In this document: piece after piece, positions 31,814 to 33,878 of the stretch | Layout of the letters: each line of letters opens with the position of its first letter | How positions within the stretch are numbered: the first letter of the stretch is position 1 | Source of the DNA: CAZCAC01 sp964496575 | Lineage (GTDB): Bacteria > Planctomycetota > UBA1135 > GCA-002686595 | Length of the DNA: 33,878 nucleotides | Assembly (NCBI GenBank): GCA_964496575.1 | Contig: CAZCAC010000092.1 | Span: 1 to 33,878, forward strand | Direction of reading: 5' to 3' | The notes under the pieces: generated by a model | Told to the model about the DNA's origin: nothing | Databases searched by the model: none | The model's input: only the letters and a program-made list of their open reading frames with translations | Position numbers and translations under genes: made by a program

Positions 31814-32314
31814 TTACTTCTTCTTCTTCAACCCGAGCAGCAACTCGTCGGCGGAGAAGCCGGCGGCCACGAAAGCCAGGTACGAATGCAGGCCGACGTT
31901 CGCCGCCTTGGTCCGGAACTGGTAGATGCTGGCGATCGAGAGGCCGGTCCGCTTGGCCAGCTCGGCGGGAGACTCGTCCTGGCTGATCTTCATGATCCGG
32001 GCCTTGATCAGCCGCTCCTGCGCTCCGCGCACGCTGACTCCCTTGGCCAGCATCTTCGGCGGGCCCTTGGCGATCAGCGAGGAGGGGGTGTAGCGCAGCG
32101 TCTTCACCAGTGCGACCAGGATCCGCAGGCTCGGCATGTTGCCCACCCGCAGGTTCTTGATGTCGTTGGGAGTCAGTCCCGTCGCCTCAGCCCCGGACGC
32201 CACGGTGTACTGGTCGGTCATGGCCAGGATGTGGTCCGCCAGATTGCGCTGCATCTTGCGAGTCTTGGCGGTTCCGCGAGTTCCTTGTTTCGGGCTGGGC
32301 TTTCGTCTCGGCAT
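31814..32314 (-). CDS. Putative regulator with two XRE-like HTH units
   Basis: 166 aa with a basic N terminus (RRKPSPKQGTRGTAKTRK) and a Lys-rich end. Two helix-turn-helix-like units appear at about 38-75 (ASGAEATGLTPNDIKNLRVG, then SLRILVALVKTLRYTP) and 113-155 (SPAELAKRTGLSIASIYQF, then GLHSYLAFVAAGFSADELL). Both have the 'A-x-x-x-G-L-(T/S)-x-x-x-I' turn and the 'L-x-x-L/F-V-x-A-L/A-G-x' helix of XRE/Cro domains. A tandem XRE-like pair is not a standard architecture, so the family is uncertain. The start is supported by AGGAG 9 nt upstream. It is first in the line of genes before the MBOAT and AlgJ-like genes, so it may regulate them (inference from position). Confidence 0.62.
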   Translation of the reverse strand: MPRRKPSPKQGTRGTAKTRKMQRNLADHILAMTDQYTVASGAEATGLTPNDIKNLRVGNMPSLRILVALVKTLRYTPSSLIAKGPPKMLAKGVSVRGAQERLIKARIMKISQDESPAELAKRTGLSIASIYQFRTKAANVGLHSYLAFVAAGFSADELLLGLKKKK

Positions 32315-32544
32315 TGCGGTCGACTCCTGGTCCGGTTCGACTTGGTGAAGGGGGGGGCGCGCACGCCCGGATACCGCGTAGTATATACGACCCGAGGGGC
32401 GCCTCGTCCATGCATCGTCCCAAGAACCTCGACCCGTGATGGCGGTCCGGTTAGGTTATCTGGCCTTCTACGACCTTCTTCCCCGGCGCGATTCGGCCTC
32501 CCGGGAAGCGCCTCGCCGAGACAAGAGCCGAACCGAGAGCAATC
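32315..32544. promoter_or_regulatory. Divergent promoter region with GTATATAC
   Basis: 230 bp between the HTH gene and the peptidase T gene. The 8-bp palindrome GTATATAC at 32381-32388 can give a TATACT-like -10 on the minus strand, with a leader of about 60 nt to the HTH start. For the plus gene a -10 is less clear (TAGGTT at about 32452). A run of seven or more G lies at 32351-32357. No gene seen here. Confidence 0.35.
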
Positions 32545-33789
32545 ATGCGCGTCTTCGACAATCCCGCCGAGATCCTGGAGAATACCCGCCTGGTCGATCT
32601 CTTCCTCGAATGTGTCGCCTTCGACACCCAGTCGGACGAGGAGAGCTCGACCTGTCCCAGCACCAAGAAACAGCTGGAGCTGAGCCGGTTCCTGGTCGAG
32701 AAGTTGAAGAAGCTGGATCTCGATGACGCGCGGCTGGACGAGAACGGCTACGTGATCGCCTCGTTGCCGGGCACCGTGGAGGGCGCGGTGGGTTTCTGCG
32801 CGCACGTCGACACTGCCCCGGCGTACTCGGGCACCGACGTGAAGGCGCAGCTGCACGAGAACTACGACGGGAAGCCGATCCAGCTCGGGGCGGGGGTCAC
32901 GATCGATCCGGCGCTCTACCCGGAGCTCGGCGAGTGCGCGGGTGACACGATCATCACCGCCGACGGCACCACGCTCCTCGGAGCGGACAACAAGGCGGGC
33001 ATCGCCGCCATCATGGCGGCCCTCGAGGTCCTGCGCGCCGACCCGGAGCTCGCCCACCCTTCCTTGCGCATCTGCTTCACTCCCGACGAGGAGATCGGCC
33101 GCGGCGCGGATCACTTCCCGCTGGAGGAGTTCGGCGCACCGGTCGCCTTCACCATCGACGGGAGCTTCGCCGGGGAGATGAGCTACGAGACCTTCTCGGC
33201 GGACAAGGCGATCGTGCGTTTCGAGGGGATCTCGGTCCACCCGGGCGCGGCCAAGGGGAAGATGGTCAACGCGCTGACGTACCTGGGCAAGTTCCTCGCC
33301 GAGCTGCCGATGGCGGAGACGCCCGAGTGCACCGAGGACCGCGAGGGCTTCTACCACCCCACCGACGTCTCTGGGGGCGCGGCGAGCTGCCGGGCCGACA
33401 TCATCATCCGCGACTTCGACACGGCGGTGGTCGAGGAGCGGGGGCGCCGCCTGAAGAGGATGGTCGAGGGGCTGGTCGCCCAGGAACCGCGGCTGAAGGC
33501 AGAGGTGGAGATCGTCAATCAGTACAGGAACATGTTCGACGAGCTGTCGAAGCACCCCGAGATCGAGGCGAACCTGACCAGGGCGATCGAACTGGCGGGG
33601 GTGAAGCCGGTGAACCTGCCGGTGCGGGGCGGGACCGACGGGTCGCGGTTGACGGCGATGGGGATGCCGACGCCGAACGTGTTCACGGGCGGCGGGAATT
33701 TTCACGGGCCGCAGGAGTGGGTGTCGACGCGGGGGATGGCGTTGTCGGTTTGCACCATGCTGAATCTGGTGCAGGTGTATGCGGAGTAG
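32545..33789 (+). CDS. pepT: Peptidase T (tripeptide aminopeptidase)
   Basis: 414 aa, close to the usual 408. M20B-family cytoplasmic metallopeptidase that removes the N-terminal residue from tripeptides. Metal and catalytic motifs are in place: FCAHVDTAP with His87 and Asp89, LLGADNKAGIA with Asp148, PDEEIG with Glu182 and Glu183, TIDGS with Asp205, and a late GGNFHGPQEW His. Further peptidase T hallmarks are the IQLGAGVTIDPALYPEL loop and the RGGTDGSRLTAMG strand. The start at 32545 has no strong Shine-Dalgarno. The gene is divergent from the HTH gene and is probably monocistronic. Confidence 0.95.
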   Translation: MRVFDNPAEILENTRLVDLFLECVAFDTQSDEESSTCPSTKKQLELSRFLVEKLKKLDLDDARLDENGYVIASLPGTVEGAVGFCAHVDTAPAYSGTDVKAQLHENYDGKPIQLGAGVTIDPALYPELGECAGDTIITADGTTLLGADNKAGIAAIMAALEVLRADPELAHPSLRICFTPDEEIGRGADHFPLEEFGAPVAFTIDGSFAGEMSYETFSADKAIVRFEGISVHPGAAKGKMVNALTYLGKFLAELPMAETPECTEDREGFYHPTDVSGGAASCRADIIIRDFDTAVVEERGRRLKRMVEGLVAQEPRLKAEVEIVNQYRNMFDELSKHPEIEANLTRAIELAGVKPVNLPVRGGTDGSRLTAMGMPTPNVFTGGGNFHGPQEWVSTRGMALSVCTMLNLVQVYAE

Positions 33790-33792
33790 CCG

Positions 33793-33878
33793 GGACACGG
33801 AGGGAGACGGAGGACACGGCGGGTTCACACGGAGATCACAGAGACGCGGAGCGACACAGAGGGAACAGAGGACACGGT
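33793..33878. repeat. Purine-rich repeat tract after pepT
   Basis: A run of imperfect copies of ACACGGAG/ACAGAG-type units (for example GGACACGG, GGAGACGG, CACACGGAG, CACAGAG, ACAGAGG) reaching the window edge. It resembles low-complexity intergenic repeats and shares ACACAGAGG with the spacer at 5383-5393. The full element may continue past the window. Confidence 0.45.

Noticed and set aside
1..33878. tRNA, rRNA, CRISPR array, transposase or integrase
   Set aside because: Scanned for T-loop-like sequences, spaced direct repeats and transposase motifs; none held up.

Overview
The window is GC-rich (roughly two-thirds G+C), densely coding DNA without tRNA, rRNA, CRISPR or insertion sequence that I can see. 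It most resembles a planctomycete, probably one of the deep-branching marine or metagenomic lineages. Pointers are: an ECF sigma factor next to large membrane serine/threonine kinases with formylglycine-enzyme-like ectodomains; two secreted proteins sharing a C-terminal domain that ends in a QLWYRD-type motif; a membrane sulfatase-like enzyme; and a DUF819 carrier. This placement is inferred from gene content.

Layout. 1-4.0 kb: an M20 amidohydrolase (-), a small DUF2846-like lipoprotein (+), and an overlapping pair (-) of a LETM1/EF-hand/GYF protein and a SPASM radical SAM enzyme. 4.0-7.5 kb: a DUF819 membrane protein (+) convergent with a polytopic sulfatase-like hydrolase (-) that has Thr where sulfatases carry the formylglycine Cys/Ser. 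7.9-10.7 kb: a secreted protein, an ECF sigma factor and a small membrane protein in one operon, then a YwiC-like membrane protein. 10.7-15.5 kb (-): DJ-1/PfpI and URO-D family genes downstream of a 1046-residue secreted beta-propeller protein. 15.8-20.3 kb: a GT-C type glycosyltransferase (-) divergent from a soluble histidine kinase and an overlapping response regulator/PP2C phosphatase (+). 20.4-28.3 kb: a secreted Kelch protein (-), an ECF sigma factor (-), and divergent from it two tandem membrane kinases, the first a predicted pseudokinase. 28.5-32.3 kb (-): a double-HTH regulator, an AlgI-type MBOAT and an AlgJ/AlgX-like partner. 32.5-33.8 kb: peptidase T (+).

How the genes work together. 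The strongest candidate system is the ECF sigma / pseudokinase / kinase module at 22.0-28.3 kb. Two same-architecture receptors, one catalytically intact and one degenerate, are translationally coupled and divergent from a sigma factor. The region between contains GGAAC-N16-GTC, an ECF-like promoter candidate. The second is the radical SAM (SPASM) enzyme coupled by a GTGA overlap to a multidomain LETM1-like protein, which could be its substrate or membrane partner. Transcription and translation signals are also distinctive: seven intergenic -10-like TAYCMT hexamers, four of them 6-7 nt before a start codon, suggest that leaderless mRNAs are common here, whereas overlapping gene pairs use perfect GGAGGTGA Shine-Dalgarno sites.

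Limits: all family calls come from reading motifs by eye. No similarity search, structure prediction or signal-peptide software was run.
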